A stretch of 64,000 nt of DNA from Actinoallomurus iriomotensis (GCF_030269445.1 NZ_BSTJ01000001.1:149898-213897); one strand, 5' to 3'; counted from the first letter of the stretch, positions 31,988-41,256 are shown. Made by a program: numbers and translations. The notes: generated by a model not told the origin, from the sequence alone.

Positions 31988-32656
31988 ATGCCGGATGACG
32001 TCGCGACGCTGCGGGCCGTGCCGCTCTTCGCCGGCCTGGACCGGCGGCGGCTCACCTCCCTGCTCGGCCGGTCCACCGCCCGCACCGTCACCGCCGGTAC
32101 GGTCGTCGCCCTGCGGGGCGACCCGGCCGGCCACCTCATCGTCGTGGAGGCCGGGGCGCTGACCGCGGTACGCGAGACGGCGCGGGGACGGCGGCTGCGG
32201 CTCGGGGAGTTCGCGGCGCCGTGCACGGTCGACAAGGCCGCCGTCCTGGCCGGCCGGACCCACACCGCGACATGGCTCGCGGCGACGCGCACGCGGATCC
32301 GGCTCGTCCCGGCGGGCGACCTGCTCACGCTCATCGACGAGGTGCCCGGCGTGCGCCACCACGTCCTGCGCCACCTGGCCGGCCGGCTGCACGACCGCCA
32401 GGACGACCTGGTGCGGGTCGCGTTCGGCGACACCACCGCACGCGTCGCCGGCTGGCTCGCGCGCGCCGCCGTACGGCCCGGCGACCGGGTGATCCTCCCC
32501 GGATCTCAGACCGGCCTCGCCGAGAGCGTCGGCGCGTCCCGTGTGGCGGTCAACCGCGCGCTGAGCGCGCTGGCCACCGCCGGGCTCGTGCGGACCGAGC
32601 CCGGCGCGGTCGTGGTCCTGGCCCCCGAGGAACTCGCGGCACTCGCGGCCGAGTGA
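31988..32656 (+). CDS. Crp/Fnr-family transcriptional regulator
   Basis: A 222-residue protein: cyclic-nucleotide-binding-like beta-roll at about 8-115 (VPLFAGLDRRRLTSLL, GTVVALRGDPAGHLIVVEAGAL), dimer helix, and winged helix at about 150-212 (TGLAESVGASRVAVNRALSALATAGLV). The phosphate-binding RS/RT motif of true cAMP receptors is not evident and the N-terminal cysteines of FNR are absent, so the effector is unknown. It is divergent from the YciI gene. Confidence 0.86.
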   Translation: MPDDVATLRAVPLFAGLDRRRLTSLLGRSTARTVTAGTVVALRGDPAGHLIVVEAGALTAVRETARGRRLRLGEFAAPCTVDKAAVLAGRTHTATWLAATRTRIRLVPAGDLLTLIDEVPGVRHHVLRHLAGRLHDRQDDLVRVAFGDTTARVAGWLARAAVRPGDRVILPGSQTGLAESVGASRVAVNRALSALATAGLVRTEPGAVVVLAPEELAALAAE

Positions 32657-32675
32657 TCCGGACCGGCCGCGCCGG

Positions 32676-33605
32676 TCAGGACTCGGCGGCGGCGACCTCG
32701 AGGGCGTGGGCCAGGTCGTCCGGGTAGGGGCTCTCGAACTCCACCCAGTGCCCGTCGGACGGGTGGTCGAACCCGAGGCGGACCGCGTGCAGCCACTGCC
32801 GCCGCAGCCCCAGCCGCGCCGCGAGCGTCGGGTCGGCGCCGTACGCGAGATCACCCGCGCACGGATGGCGTACGGCGGACATGTGCACCCGGATCTGGTG
32901 GGTGCGGCCGGTCTCCAGCTTGATGTCGAGCAGGCTGAGCGCGCGGAACGCCTCGATCGTGTCGTAGTGCGTCACCGAGGGGCGCCCGCCCGCGACAACG
33001 GCGAACCGGCCGTCGCCGGAGGGGTGCCGGTCGATGGGCGCGTCGATCGTGCCCCGCAGCGGGTCCGGATGTCCCTGGACGAGCGCCTGGTAGCGCTTGT
33101 CGACCGTGCGCTCCTTGAAGGCGCGCTTCAGCATGGAGTAGGCCAGCTCGCTCTTGGCCACGACCATCGCGCCGGTGGTGTTCGCGTCGAGGCGGTGGAC
33201 GATGCCCTGGCGCTCGGCGGCTCCGCTGGTGGCGACCGTGTGGCCGGAGCCGAGCAGCCCCTCCAGCACCGTGGGCCCCGTCCAGCCGGGGGTCGGGTGG
33301 GCGGCGACGCCGATCGGCTTGTTCACCACGACGATGTCGGCGTCCTCGTACAGGATGGTCATGCCCGGCACCGGCTCCGGCCGCGGCTTCGGCGCCGACG
33401 GCGGGGCGGGCAGGGTGACCTCGAGCCAGGACCCCGCCTGCATGCGGTCGGACTTGGCGCCGGCCTGGCCGTCGACGAGCACGTCGCCGGCGGCGATCAC
33501 CTCGGCGGCGCGGGTGCGCGAGAGCCCGAACAACCGCGCGAGCGCCGCGTCGAGGCGCTCGCCCTCGAGCCCGTCGGGCACGGGCAGGCTGCGATGCTCG
33601 GCCAT
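32676..33605 (-). CDS. rluD: RluA/RluD-family 23S rRNA pseudouridine synthase
   Basis: A 309-residue enzyme converting uridine to pseudouridine in rRNA. An S4 RNA-binding domain covers about 15-65 ([32 protein letters not shown]), and the catalytic aspartate is D140 in [19 protein letters not shown]; the later [13 protein letters not shown] and PCAGDLAYG motifs are complete. The start overlaps the lspA stop, the usual lspA-rluD arrangement. Assignment to the RluD position specificity (helix 69) is by context. Confidence 0.92.
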   Translation of the reverse strand: MAEHRSLPVPDGLEGERLDAALARLFGLSRTRAAEVIAAGDVLVDGQAGAKSDRMQAGSWLEVTLPAPPSAPKPRPEPVPGMTILYEDADIVVVNKPIGVAAHPTPGWTGPTVLEGLLGSGHTVATSGAAERQGIVHRLDANTTGAMVVAKSELAYSMLKRAFKERTVDKRYQALVQGHPDPLRGTIDAPIDRHPSGDGRFAVVAGGRPSVTHYDTIEAFRALSLLDIKLETGRTHQIRVHMSAVRHPCAGDLAYGADPTLAARLGLRRQWLHAVRLGFDHPSDGHWVEFESPYPDDLAHALEVAAAES

Positions 33606-34279
33606 CAGTGTTCGGCGTCCGGTCGGGGGCCGCCGCTCTGGTCGTCGCCGGCCACCGAGGCCTCCCGCCGGTCCGCGGCCGGCGTCTCCGGCTCGGCGGC
33701 CTCGCCGGGCGCACCGGCCTCGGGCTGCTCGGGTTTCTCAGGTTTCTCGGGTTTCTCGGGCTTGTCGTCGCGCTGCACCGTGCCGTCCACCTGCAGACCT
33801 CGCGAGGCGAGCAGGACGGCCAGCACGCCGCCGCAGACGATCGATGCGTCGGCCAGGTTGAACACCGGCCAGTGCGGCAGCTCGATCCAGTCGACCACGT
33901 GCCCGCGGAACACCCCGGGCGAGCGGAACAGGCGGTCGGCGAGGTTGCCCAGGGCCCCGCCGAGCAGCAGGCCGAGCGTGACGGCCCACGGCAGGCTGCG
34001 CAGCCGCCGCGCGTAGCGCAGGATGGCCACGACCACGCCCGCCGCGATCACGGTGAACACCAGCGTCATGCCGGTGCCGATGTTGAAGGCGGCACCGCTG
34101 TTGCGGATCACCCGCAGGGTCAGCAGGCCGCCGAGCAGCTCGACGGGCTGCGGCCGGTCGGGCAGCGTCGCCACCACGATCGCCTTGCTGATCACGTCGA
34201 GCGCGAACGCGGCGATCGCGATGGCGACGAGCACGCCGATACGCCGTGGCCGGACGCCGGCGTCTTGCCCTGGGTTCAT
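33605..34279 (-). CDS. lspA: lipoprotein signal peptidase (signal peptidase II)
   Basis: LspA cleaves signal peptides of diacylglyceryl-modified prolipoproteins. The 224-residue protein has four membrane segments and the paired catalytic aspartates D115 ([13 protein letters not shown]) and D144 ([10 protein letters not shown]); NSGAAFNIG is also kept. The C-terminal about 50 residues are an unusual cytosolic tail with a [15 protein letters not shown] repeat and many acidic residues. The start is set at the ATG at 34279; two ATGs upstream (34315 is one) are in frame, so the N-terminus is uncertain. It lies 9 bp after the DksA/TraR-type gene. Confidence 0.93.
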   Translation of the reverse strand: MNPGQDAGVRPRRIGVLVAIAIAAFALDVISKAIVVATLPDRPQPVELLGGLLTLRVIRNSGAAFNIGTGMTLVFTVIAAGVVVAILRYARRLRSLPWAVTLGLLLGGALGNLADRLFRSPGVFRGHVVDWIELPHWPVFNLADASIVCGGVLAVLLASRGLQVDGTVQRDDKPEKPEKPEKPEQPEAGAPGEAAEPETPAADRREASVAGDDQSGGPRPDAEH

Positions 34280-34287
34280 GGCGTCGC

Positions 34288-34797
34288 TCAGCGACGCTCC
34301 TCTCTCTGTTTGCATATCACGCATAGGGTCGCACGCGGGAAGGCCTGCAGGCGCGCCTTCCCGATCGGCTGCCCGCACGACTCGCACACACCATAGGTGC
34401 CCTGGCCGATCCGGTCGACCGCGCGCTCGTTCTGCGCGAGCAGATCCCGCGCGTTGTAGGTGAGCGCCATCTCGTGCTCACGCTCGAACGTCTTGGCCCC
34501 GGCGTCGGCCTGGTCGTCGCCGGCCCCCTCCGTCACATCGTTCATCCGCTCGGCGATCTGCGACTCGGCCGCGGCGATCTCCGAACGCAGAGCCGTCATC
34601 TCCAGTTCCAGCCGGTCACGTACGTCGGCGAGCTCGCCCGCCGTCCAGTGACCTTCCCCCTGGCGGACCGGCAACCGCTTGGCGGTCGCCGGGGAGATCT
34701 TTCGTCCCGTCGCGGACGCGCGCCGTGTGCCGGTGCGTGTCGCGCGAGGCGCCTCAGCCGTGGGATTCCTATCCTTCGGGCCGGCAGTGCCGTCCAT
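34288..34797 (-). CDS. TraR/DksA-family zinc finger protein
   Basis: A 169-residue protein. Residues about 50-125 are a helical coiled-coil-like stem ([26 protein letters not shown]) and the C-terminus is the DksA-type C4 zinc finger ([12 protein letters not shown] ... [13 protein letters not shown]). DksA-type proteins act in the RNA polymerase secondary channel; actinobacterial relatives may instead resemble RbpA/CarD-linked factors, and function is not proven. The first 45 residues are basic and disordered. It precedes lspA in the same direction. Confidence 0.88.
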   Translation of the reverse strand: MDGTAGPKDRNPTAEAPRATRTGTRRASATGRKISPATAKRLPVRQGEGHWTAGELADVRDRLELEMTALRSEIAAAESQIAERMNDVTEGAGDDQADAGAKTFEREHEMALTYNARDLLAQNERAVDRIGQGTYGVCESCGQPIGKARLQAFPRATLCVICKQREERR

Positions 34798-35107
34798 AGT
34801 CGGGCCCCCCTTGCGCCGATCATCTCTGGCAGTGCGGGAAGCATAGGTCGCGCGTCATCGAGACGGCAAATGACCAGGTCTTGTAACACGCCGCATATGT
34901 CCTAATACAGGCGGTTAGCAAAGCCGACGCCGACCGGCCGCTTACCCAAACTTGGCGCGGAACGCCGGTCCGAACCCCGTCGTTCAACCGCCAAACATCC
35001 GATTTTCCCCGATCACCCGACCGAAAACCCCCGGACGCGACCGGGTCCTGTACGCCGCCCGTACATAACCGGGAAGAACTCATCGCCCTCTGTGCGTTAT
35101 GGTCGCT
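34798..35107. other. intergenic region upstream of the T-box and dksA-like gene
   Basis: About 300 bp between divergent transcription units. It is less GC-rich than the genes (for example AACACGCCGCATATGTCCTAA around 34886-34906). No convincing reading frame. GCGTTATGG (35095-35103) could hold the -10 of the ileS leader. Confidence 0.4.
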
Positions 35108-35365
35108 ATCGGCAAGGCGTTGATGGGGACACCTGCCGCCGTACGCAACCATGAGCGACCCGGAGACGGTGCGAGTCCGGGGGTGTGCCCGGCGATCTGA
35201 TCACCCCGTAGCCGCCGGCAGAACGGTCACCTCGACCCAGTAGACCCGGCCGCCGAGCATGAATGAGCGGGTCGCTCCCTTTCCGGGGCGGCCAAGGAGG
35301 GTGGTACCGCGGGGCCCACGCGCCTCGTCCCTCCGGTCCACGTGTCAATGCCGTGTCGCCGGAGG
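35108..35365 (+). promoter_or_regulatory. T-box riboswitch (translational, Ile) controlling ileS
   Basis: The T-box sequence GGTGGTACCGCGG (35300-35312) is plain. GGAGGG (35296-35301) can pair with CCCTCC (35329-35334) to make the antisequestor; alternatively CCTCCGG (35330-35336) pairs with CCGGAGG (35359-35365), which hides the ileS Shine-Dalgarno sequence. The two are mutually exclusive. An ATC isoleucine specifier candidate lies at about 35194-35196 (GGCGATCTGATC). Uncharged tRNA-Ile would favour the antisequestor and open the ribosome site. This matches the translational ileS T-boxes known in actinobacteria. The 5' boundary is approximate. Confidence 0.88.
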
Positions 35366-35371
35366 AGTCCC

Positions 35372-38300
35372 ATGGCCGAAGAGCTGCGAGCGCGCCGGAT
35401 GCGCGCCCTTCCCACCCAGGTCGACCTGCCCGCCCTGGAGCGCGAGGTGCTCACGCGCTGGCGCGAGGACAAGGTCTTCGAGCGTTCGCTCGACCAGACC
35501 GCCGGCGGAGACCCCTGGGTCTTCTACGAGGGCCCCCCGACCGCCAACGGCATGCCCGGCGTGCACCACGTCGAGGCGCGCGTGTTCAAGGACCTGTTCC
35601 CCCGGTTCAAGACCATGAAGGGCTTCCACGTCCGCCGCAAGGCCGGCTGGGACTGCCACGGACTGCCCGTCGAGGTGGCCGTGGAGCGCGAGCTGGGCCT
35701 GACCGGCAAGAAGGACATCGAGGAGTACGGCGTCGCCGAGTTCAACGCCCGGTGCCGCGAGTCGGTGCTCCGCCACGTCGACGCGTTCGAGGCGATGACC
35801 GAGCGCATGGGCTACTGGGTCGACCTCGCGCAGGCGTACCGCACCATGGACCCCGAGTACGTCGAGTCCGTCTGGTGGTCGCTCAAGGTCGTCTTCGACA
35901 AGGGCCTGCTGGTCCGCGACCACCGCATCAGCCCGTACTGCCCGCGCTGCGGCACTCCCCTGTCCGACCACGAGCTCGGCCAGCCGGGCGGCTACGAGAC
36001 CGTCACCGACCCGACGGTGACCGTGCGCTTCCCGCTCGCCGAGGGGCCGCTCGAGGGCACCGACCTGCTCGTGTGGACCACGACTCCCTGGACCCTCGTC
36101 TCCAACACCGCCGTGGCCGTCCACCCGGACGTGACGTACGTGGTCGCGGCGCGCTCCGGCGAGCCCGGTCGCGTGATCGTCGCGGAGCCGCTGTTCGCCC
36201 GCGTCCTCGGCGAGGGCTGGCACATCGTCTCCCGGCACTCCGGGTCCGAGCTGGCCGGCACCGCCTACCGGCCCCCGTTCGACCTGGTGGAGGTGCCCGA
36301 CGCCCACCGGGTGCTGACCGCCGACTTCGTCACCACCGAGGACGGCACCGGCCTGGTGCACCTGGCGCCCGCGTTCGGCGCCGACGACTTCAACGCCTGC
36401 CGCGCCGCCGGGCTGCCCGTCGTGAACCCGGTCCGGCCGGACGGCCACTTCGACCTCACCGTGCCGCTCGTCGGCGGTGTCTTCTTCCGCGACGCCAACC
36501 CGCGCCTCATCGAGGAGCTGAAGGAACGCGGCCGGCTCTTCCGCACCGAGGCGTACGAGCACAGCTACCCGCACTGCTGGCGCTGCCACACGCCGCTCCT
36601 GTACTACGCGCTGCCCGCCTGGTACATCAAGACGACCGTGATCAAGGACCGGCTGCTGGAGGAGAACGCCGCCACCAACTGGTTCCCCGAGACGATCAAG
36701 GAGGGCCGGTACGGCGAGTGGCTGCGCAACAACGTCGACTGGTCGCTGTCGCGCAGCCGCTACTGGGGCACTCCCCTGCCGCTGTGGCTGTGCGCCGCGG
36801 ACCACGTGACGTGCGTGGGATCGCTGAAGGAGCTCGGCGAACTGGCCGGTACGGACCTGAGCGCGCTCGACCCGCACCGCCCGTACGTCGACGACGTCAC
36901 CTTCGCCTGCCCCGAGTGCGGTGACGAGGCCCGCCGCGTGCCCGACGTCATCGACGCGTGGTACGACTCCGGCTCGATGCCGTTCGCCCAGTGGGGCGCC
37001 CCGCACCGGCAGAAGGAGACGTTCGAGTCGTCCTACCCCGCGCAGTACGTCTGCGAGGCGATCGACCAGACCCGCGGCTGGTTCTACTCCATGATGACGG
37101 TCGGCACGCTGGTCTTCGACCGCTCGTCGTATGAGAACGTCGTCTGCCTCGGGCACATCCTCGCCGAGGACGGCCGCAAGATGAGCAAGCACCTCGGCAA
37201 CGTCCTGGAGCCGATCCCGCTCATGGACAAGCACGGCGCCGACGCGCTGCGCTGGTACATGGCGGCGGCCGGCCAGCCGTGGGCGGCCCGCCGGGTCGGC
37301 GACGCGGCGCTGGAGGAGATCGTCCGCAAGGTGCTCCTCACGTACTGGAACACCGTCTCCTTCTTCGTCCTCTACGCGAACGCCTCGGACTGGACGACCG
37401 AGACGCCGGCCCCGGCGCCCGCGGACCGTCCGCTGCTGGACCGCTGGGTGCTCGCCGAGCTGCACCGGACCGTACGCGAGGTCGACGAGGCGCTGGAGGG
37501 CTTCGACACGACGGCGGCCGGGCGGCGGCTCACCGAGTTCATCGACGACCTGTCCAACTGGTACGTCCGCCGGTCCCGACGCCGATTCTGGGAGGGCCCG
37601 GAGGGCGGGCCGGCCAACGCCGCCGCCTTCGCGACCCTGTACGAGTGCCTGGAGACGCTGAGCCGGCTGATGGCGCCGATGGCCCCGTTCCTGACCGACT
37701 ACGTTTGGAACGTGCTACGCCGGGACGACGCCCCGGACTCGGTGCACCTGGCGAGCTGGCCGACGGTGAACGAGACACTGGTCGACCCCGCGCTGAGCGA
37801 GCAGATGGCGCTCGTACGGCGGCTGGTCGAGCTGGGCCGCGCGGCGCGGGCCTCCTCCGCCGTCCGTACCCGCCAGCCGCTCGGCCGCGCTCTGGTCGGC
37901 GCGCCGGGCTGGGACACGCTGCCCGGCGAGCTCCGCGCGCAGATCGCCGACGAGCTGAACGTCCAGGGGTTCGACACCCTCGCCTCGATCGGCCGTGACC
38001 TCGTGGAGTACGTCGTCAAGCCGAACTTCCGCGAGCTGGGCAAGCGGTTCGGCAAGCAGACGCCGCAGGTCGCCCAGGCGATCACGTCCGCCGAGCCCGC
38101 GGCTCTCACTCACGCGCTGCGCGAGTCCTTCACCGCGACGGTCGACGCGCCGGAGGTCGGCAAGGTCGAACTGACCCCGTCCGACGTGATCGTCACCGAG
38201 CGGCCGCTGAGCGGCTGGGCGGTGGAGAGCGCCGCCGGGGAGACGATCGGCCTGGACCTGACCGTCACGCCGGAACTCCGCCGCGCCGGTCTCGTACGCG

Positions 38301-38539
38301 AGGTGATCCGCCTGGTGCAGGACGCCCGCAAGAACGCCGGCCTGGAGATCACCGACCGGATCGAGCTGTGGTGGCGCACCACGGACGCCGACCTGGACGA
38401 GGCCCTGACCGAACACGGTGCCGAGGTGGCGAGCGAGGTGCTCGCGAACACCTGGCACGACGACGAGCCGGAGGAGGAGCTCCCGTCGAACCGGGACGAC
38501 GGCCTGCGCCTCACCTTCTGGCTGCGCAAGGCGTCCTGA
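35372..38539 (+). CDS. ileS: isoleucyl-tRNA synthetase, class-2 (eukaryote-like) type
   Basis: IleS charges tRNA-Ile and edits misactivated valine. The 1055-residue class I synthetase has its HIGH-equivalent in PPTANGMPGVHHVE, the KMSKS loop as GRKMSKHLGN, and a large CP1 editing domain (WTTTPWTLVSNTAVAVHPDV). Length and motif style are those of the IleS2 branch, which is naturally insensitive to mupirocin; that property is inferred from the type. The ATG at 35372 follows GGAGGAG, the site masked by the T-box sequestor. It is transcribed alone and ends in a strong hairpin. Confidence 0.96.
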   Translation: MAEELRARRMRALPTQVDLPALEREVLTRWREDKVFERSLDQTAGGDPWVFYEGPPTANGMPGVHHVEARVFKDLFPRFKTMKGFHVRRKAGWDCHGLPVEVAVERELGLTGKKDIEEYGVAEFNARCRESVLRHVDAFEAMTERMGYWVDLAQAYRTMDPEYVESVWWSLKVVFDKGLLVRDHRISPYCPRCGTPLSDHELGQPGGYETVTDPTVTVRFPLAEGPLEGTDLLVWTTTPWTLVSNTAVAVHPDVTYVVAARSGEPGRVIVAEPLFARVLGEGWHIVSRHSGSELAGTAYRPPFDLVEVPDAHRVLTADFVTTEDGTGLVHLAPAFGADDFNACRAAGLPVVNPVRPDGHFDLTVPLVGGVFFRDANPRLIEELKERGRLFRTEAYEHSYPHCWRCHTPLLYYALPAWYIKTTVIKDRLLEENAATNWFPETIKEGRYGEWLRNNVDWSLSRSRYWGTPLPLWLCAADHVTCVGSLKELGELAGTDLSALDPHRPYVDDVTFACPECGDEARRVPDVIDAWYDSGSMPFAQWGAPHRQKETFESSYPAQYVCEAIDQTRGWFYSMMTVGTLVFDRSSYENVVCLGHILAEDGRKMSKHLGNVLEPIPLMDKHGADALRWYMAAAGQPWAARRVGDAALEEIVRKVLLTYWNTVSFFVLYANASDWTTETPAPAPADRPLLDRWVLAELHRTVREVDEALEGFDTTAAGRRLTEFIDDLSNWYVRRSRRRFWEGPEGGPANAAAFATLYECLETLSRLMAPMAPFLTDYVWNVLRRDDAPDSVHLASWPTVNETLVDPALSEQMALVRRLVELGRAARASSAVRTRQPLGRALVGAPGWDTLPGELRAQIADELNVQGFDTLASIGRDLVEYVVKPNFRELGKRFGKQTPQVAQAITSAEPAALTHALRESFTATVDAPEVGKVELTPSDVIVTERPLSGWAVESAAGETIGLDLTVTPELRRAGLVREVIRLVQDARKNAGLEITDRIELWWRTTDADLDEALTEHGAEVASEVLANTWHDDEPEEELPSNRDDGLRLTFWLRKAS

Positions 38540-38546
38540 CACTTCG

Positions 38547-38583
38547 CGGGGGGCGGGGTCGCCGTGGGCGGCCCCGCCCCCCG
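38547..38583. terminator. bidirectional terminator after ileS
   Basis: A 17-bp stem (one G-U pair) with a GTG loop fills the 58-bp gap between ileS and the convergent HxlR gene. It is GC-only apart from two positions. Confidence 0.85.
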
Positions 38584-38597
38584 TTCACGTACGGCCG

Positions 38598-39101
38598 TCA
38601 GAGCGCGGCGGCGTAGGCCTCGGCCAGGCGTTCCATCACGCTCGGGCCGTCGCGTTCCGGCGGCGGCGCGCCGAGATGGATGGTCCGCAGCTCGGCCATG
38701 AACTCGGCCCACAGCTCCGGGCCGCCGGCGGCGAGGAGCTCCGCCCGCACGCGCAGCCGCTTCGTTGTCGGCCGGTGGCGCACCCCCCAGTCGCCGAGCT
38801 GCGCGAAGACGGGCACCAGCTGGATCGCCGCCTCGGTCAGGCTGTAGGCCGCCCGCCGTCCCGGCCCCGCGTCCTCGCGGGTCAGCAGGCCGGCGTTCAC
38901 CAGCCGCTTCAACCGGTCGGCGAGGATGTTGGAGGCGATCCCCTCCTCCGAACCTGCGAGCAGCTCCCTGAAGTAGCGCCGGCTCCCGAACATGACGTCC
39001 CGCAGCACGAGCAGACTCCAGCCGTCGCCGAACGCCTCGACCGCGGCGTTGATCGGACATCCCGAACGCGCTGACTGCACCAACGCAGATCCCTCCCTCA
39101 T
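38598..39101 (-). CDS. HxlR-family transcriptional regulator
   Basis: A 167-residue winged-helix protein. The domain begins SGCPINAAVEAFGDGWSLLVLRDVMFGSRRYFRELLAG, with the conserved cysteine that in some HxlR proteins senses aldehydes or oxidants, and continues with ILADRLKRLVNAGLLTREDAGPGRRAAYSLTEAA. It is longer than usual by about 50 residues at the C-terminus. It is divergent from a RibD-type reductase gene with two TTGCA-type repeats between them, so it probably represses that gene and itself. Confidence 0.9.
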   Translation of the reverse strand: MREGSALVQSARSGCPINAAVEAFGDGWSLLVLRDVMFGSRRYFRELLAGSEEGIASNILADRLKRLVNAGLLTREDAGPGRRAAYSLTEAAIQLVPVFAQLGDWGVRHRPTTKRLRVRAELLAAGGPELWAEFMAELRTIHLGAPPPERDGPSVMERLAEAYAAAL

Positions 39102-39105
39102 CCGA

Positions 39106-39158
39106 TTGCAATATACAACCGGATGACCTAATGTCGCCTTACCGATTGCAAAATGCAA
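39106..39158. promoter_or_regulatory. paired HxlR-type operators
   Basis: CGATTGCAATATACAA (39103-39118) and CGATTGCAAAATGCAA (39143-39158) are direct repeats 40 bp apart. The core of the second, TTGCA-AAA-TGCAA, is a perfect palindrome; the first is an imperfect copy. One repeat lies right before the HxlR start and the other before the reductase start, a four-helical-turn spacing. Confidence 0.68.
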
Positions 39159-39177
39159 GCAGATGGCGGAGGCGATG

Positions 39178-39741
39178 ATGGGCGACACCGAGCGGCAGAT
39201 CGCGGGCGGGAAGGTGCTCTGGCACTTCACGATGTCGCTGGACGGCTTCGTGGCGGGGCCGGACCACGCGATGGACTGGATGGCCGGCACCTCGTTCCGG
39301 CCCGGCCTGGTCGACGAGTACGTCGAGACCACGGGCGCCATCCTCGGCGGGCGAGACGGCTGGGACGCCGCGATCGATGACAAGCGCCCGTACGGCGGCG
39401 CCTGGGAGGGCCCGATCTTCGTGCTCACCCACCACCCCGAGGACGCGACGCCCGCCGAAGGGATCACGTTCCTGAACTGCGACCCGGCGGAGGCGGTGCG
39501 GATCGGGCTGGAAGCGGCCGGCGGGAAGAACCTCGAGGTGTTCTCGCCCACCATCGGGCGTCGGCTTCTCGAACTGGGCCTGATCGACGAGATCGACCTG
39601 CACGTCGCCCCGGTCCTGCTCGGCGACGGCATCCGGCTGTACGACAACCCCGGCGGTGAGCCCGTCCGCCTGCACCGGGTGGGCGAAGGCGACCCCACGT
39701 CGGCCGTGAACGTACGTTACCGGCCCACCCCGACGGTCTAG
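39178..39741 (+). CDS. RibD C-terminal/dihydrofolate reductase-like domain protein
   Basis: A 187-residue NADPH-type reductase-fold protein (FTMSLDGFVAGPDHAMDWM, GAILGGRDGW, GGKNLEVFSPTIGRRLLELGLIDEIDLHVAPVLLGDG). It is a stand-alone member of the RibD_C/DHFR-like family without the deaminase half, so it is not the riboflavin enzyme; substrates for such proteins are usually unknown. I use the ATG at 39178 because GGAGG lies 6 nt upstream; ATGs at 39163 and 39175 are in frame, but the first has no ribosome site. Probably controlled by the divergent HxlR protein. Confidence 0.88.
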   Translation: MGDTERQIAGGKVLWHFTMSLDGFVAGPDHAMDWMAGTSFRPGLVDEYVETTGAILGGRDGWDAAIDDKRPYGGAWEGPIFVLTHHPEDATPAEGITFLNCDPAEAVRIGLEAAGGKNLEVFSPTIGRRLLELGLIDEIDLHVAPVLLGDGIRLYDNPGGEPVRLHRVGEGDPTSAVNVRYRPTPTV

Positions 39742-39745
39742 GGTC

Positions 39746-40501
39746 CTAGCCGCGCCGGCGGCGGCGTAGTGCGCGCTGCTGGTCGCGGAACTCGCGGTGG
39801 ATCTCGCGCTGCTTCTCGCGGAACTCCAGGTGGATGCGGCGCTGTTCCTCGTGGAGCGTGCGGTGGTCCGGCTTGCCGGACAGGTCGGCGCCGTCCGCGG
39901 TCCGGCGCTTCACGTCCACGCCGCCGAGCAGGTTGAATCCGGTGAGCCGGACGACCGGGGCGGCCGCGTCGACCGTGTCCTCCGACGGCAGTGACGTGCC
40001 GCCGAGCACCGCGGCGATCGAGTTCACCACGCGCACGCCCGGCGGAACGGTGATCTGCACGCCGCCCATGACGGTGACGATGTTGATCGTGACCTCGCGC
40101 TGCGACAGCACCGCCTGCCGGAGGTCGAGCTCGACGCCGCCGCAGACCGCGACCACGTTGGTCCGGGGTTCGATCAGCCAGCGTCCCCGCCGATCGGCGC
40201 CGCTGAAGATCGCGACGATGTTCGGCGTGCCGGACTGGGGCGGGGGCAGGTCGTCACGGACGGACGGCCCGGTCTCCGGCGGGCGCACGCCGCCGGTCGC
40301 CGGCAGGTCCTCCACGATCGGCGCCAGCTCGGCATACGTCTTCGCCTCGTAGACCGCGTCGAGGCGTTCGGCGTGTTCCTCGGCCGTCAGCCGGCCCTCG
40401 GCCAGCGCCTCCCGCAGTTGTTCGGCGACCCGATCGCGGTCGGCGTCCGAGGCGCGCATGCGCGCCGGATCGGGCTCGGAAGGCTTTCCTGAAAGCTCCA
40501 C
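39746..40501 (-). CDS. DUF1707 protein with LiaF-like C-terminal domain
   Basis: A 251-residue protein. Residues about 12-65 are the DUF1707 (SHOCT-like) module RASDADRDRVAEQLREALAEGRLTAEEHAERLDAVYEAKTY..., the middle is a beta-helix-like LiaF region (VVAVCGGVELDLRQAVL, INIVTVMGGVQITVPPGVRV, GFNLLGGVDVK) and the end is a highly charged helix (REKQREIHREFRDQQRALRRRRRG). LiaF proteins restrain cell-envelope stress sensors, but no LiaRS pair is here. The start GTG at 40501 gives the usual VELSGKP beginning; a GTG at 40519 is open too. It is convergent with the reductase gene, 4 bp apart. Confidence 0.83.
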   Translation of the reverse strand: MELSGKPSEPDPARMRASDADRDRVAEQLREALAEGRLTAEEHAERLDAVYEAKTYAELAPIVEDLPATGGVRPPETGPSVRDDLPPPQSGTPNIVAIFSGADRRGRWLIEPRTNVVAVCGGVELDLRQAVLSQREVTINIVTVMGGVQITVPPGVRVVNSIAAVLGGTSLPSEDTVDAAAPVVRLTGFNLLGGVDVKRRTADGADLSGKPDHRTLHEEQRRIHLEFREKQREIHREFRDQQRALRRRRRG

Positions 40502-40647
40502 AGGGGCATCATTCCGCACGAGGCAGGAAGAGCCAACGCGGAGAGCGCCTCCAGACGCAGCGGCGCCGTTCCGTCGCCCCGCCCTCACCGCCGGCCGCAC
40601 GATTCCGGGTTGCCGTCGGCCGCCGGAGGACGTTAGCGTCCGCGGCC

Positions 40648-41196
40648 GTGGACACCTTCCGTGCCGGCCGGCAGCTTCGGCTGATCGCCGAAGTGCTGGC
40701 GACGAGTGCGGCATGCGAGGTTCCGGTCTGGCTCCGGGGCGGCTGGGCGATGGACTTCTTCCTCGGCGAGGTGACACGGGACCACCGTGACATCGACTGG
40801 TTCGCCTGGGCCGGTGACGCGGAACGTCTGGGCGCGGAGCTCGCCCGGCGGGGGTACCGGCCGGTGGCGGGCCTGCCGCCGGAACAGCAGCTCGACATGC
40901 TCAAGGACGGGCAGGACCTGAGCTTCAACCTGATCCGCCGCGACGGATCGGGACGCGTCGTGGTCGGGGGTGGCCCGTGGGCGGGCTCACCGTGGCCGGA
41001 GGACCTGCTGGAGCCGCACACCGGCCGCATCGGGAGCCTCTCCTGTCCGATCATCGCTCCCCGTGCGCAGATCGAGATCAAGCGGATGATGCCGGTCTGG
41101 GTGCCGGGCAGTCCGCGCCGCGCCAAGGACGCCGAGGACATCGCGCGCCTTGAAGCGGCCCTTGCCGCGGGCGGGCCCGAACGTCCGCCTCCGTAG
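40648..41196 (+). CDS. aminoglycoside adenylyltransferase-like nucleotidyltransferase
   Basis: A 182-residue protein of the nucleotidyltransferase superfamily. The signature GGWAMDFFLGEVTRDHRDIDWF contains the GG and the D-x-D metal-binding pair in the arrangement found in ANT(2'')/LinB-type resistance enzymes and their harmless relatives. There is no substrate evidence, and most chromosomal relatives are not proven resistance genes. Start GTG at 40648 by frame and length. Gene is followed by a terminator-like hairpin. Confidence 0.8.
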   Translation: MDTFRAGRQLRLIAEVLATSAACEVPVWLRGGWAMDFFLGEVTRDHRDIDWFAWAGDAERLGAELARRGYRPVAGLPPEQQLDMLKDGQDLSFNLIRRDGSGRVVVGGGPWAGSPWPEDLLEPHTGRIGSLSCPIIAPRAQIEIKRMMPVWVPGSPRRAKDAEDIARLEAALAAGGPERPPP

Positions 41197-41256
41197 GACG
41201 CACCGCCTTCCGGCGCCTGGCCGTTACCGGCGGAGGCCGGTCCCGCGCATACGAAA

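Noticed and set aside
40648-41196. Calling the nucleotidyltransferase an aminoglycoside or lincosamide resistance gene
   Set aside because: Only the generic GGW...D-x-D core is recognisable; the substrate cannot be judged.
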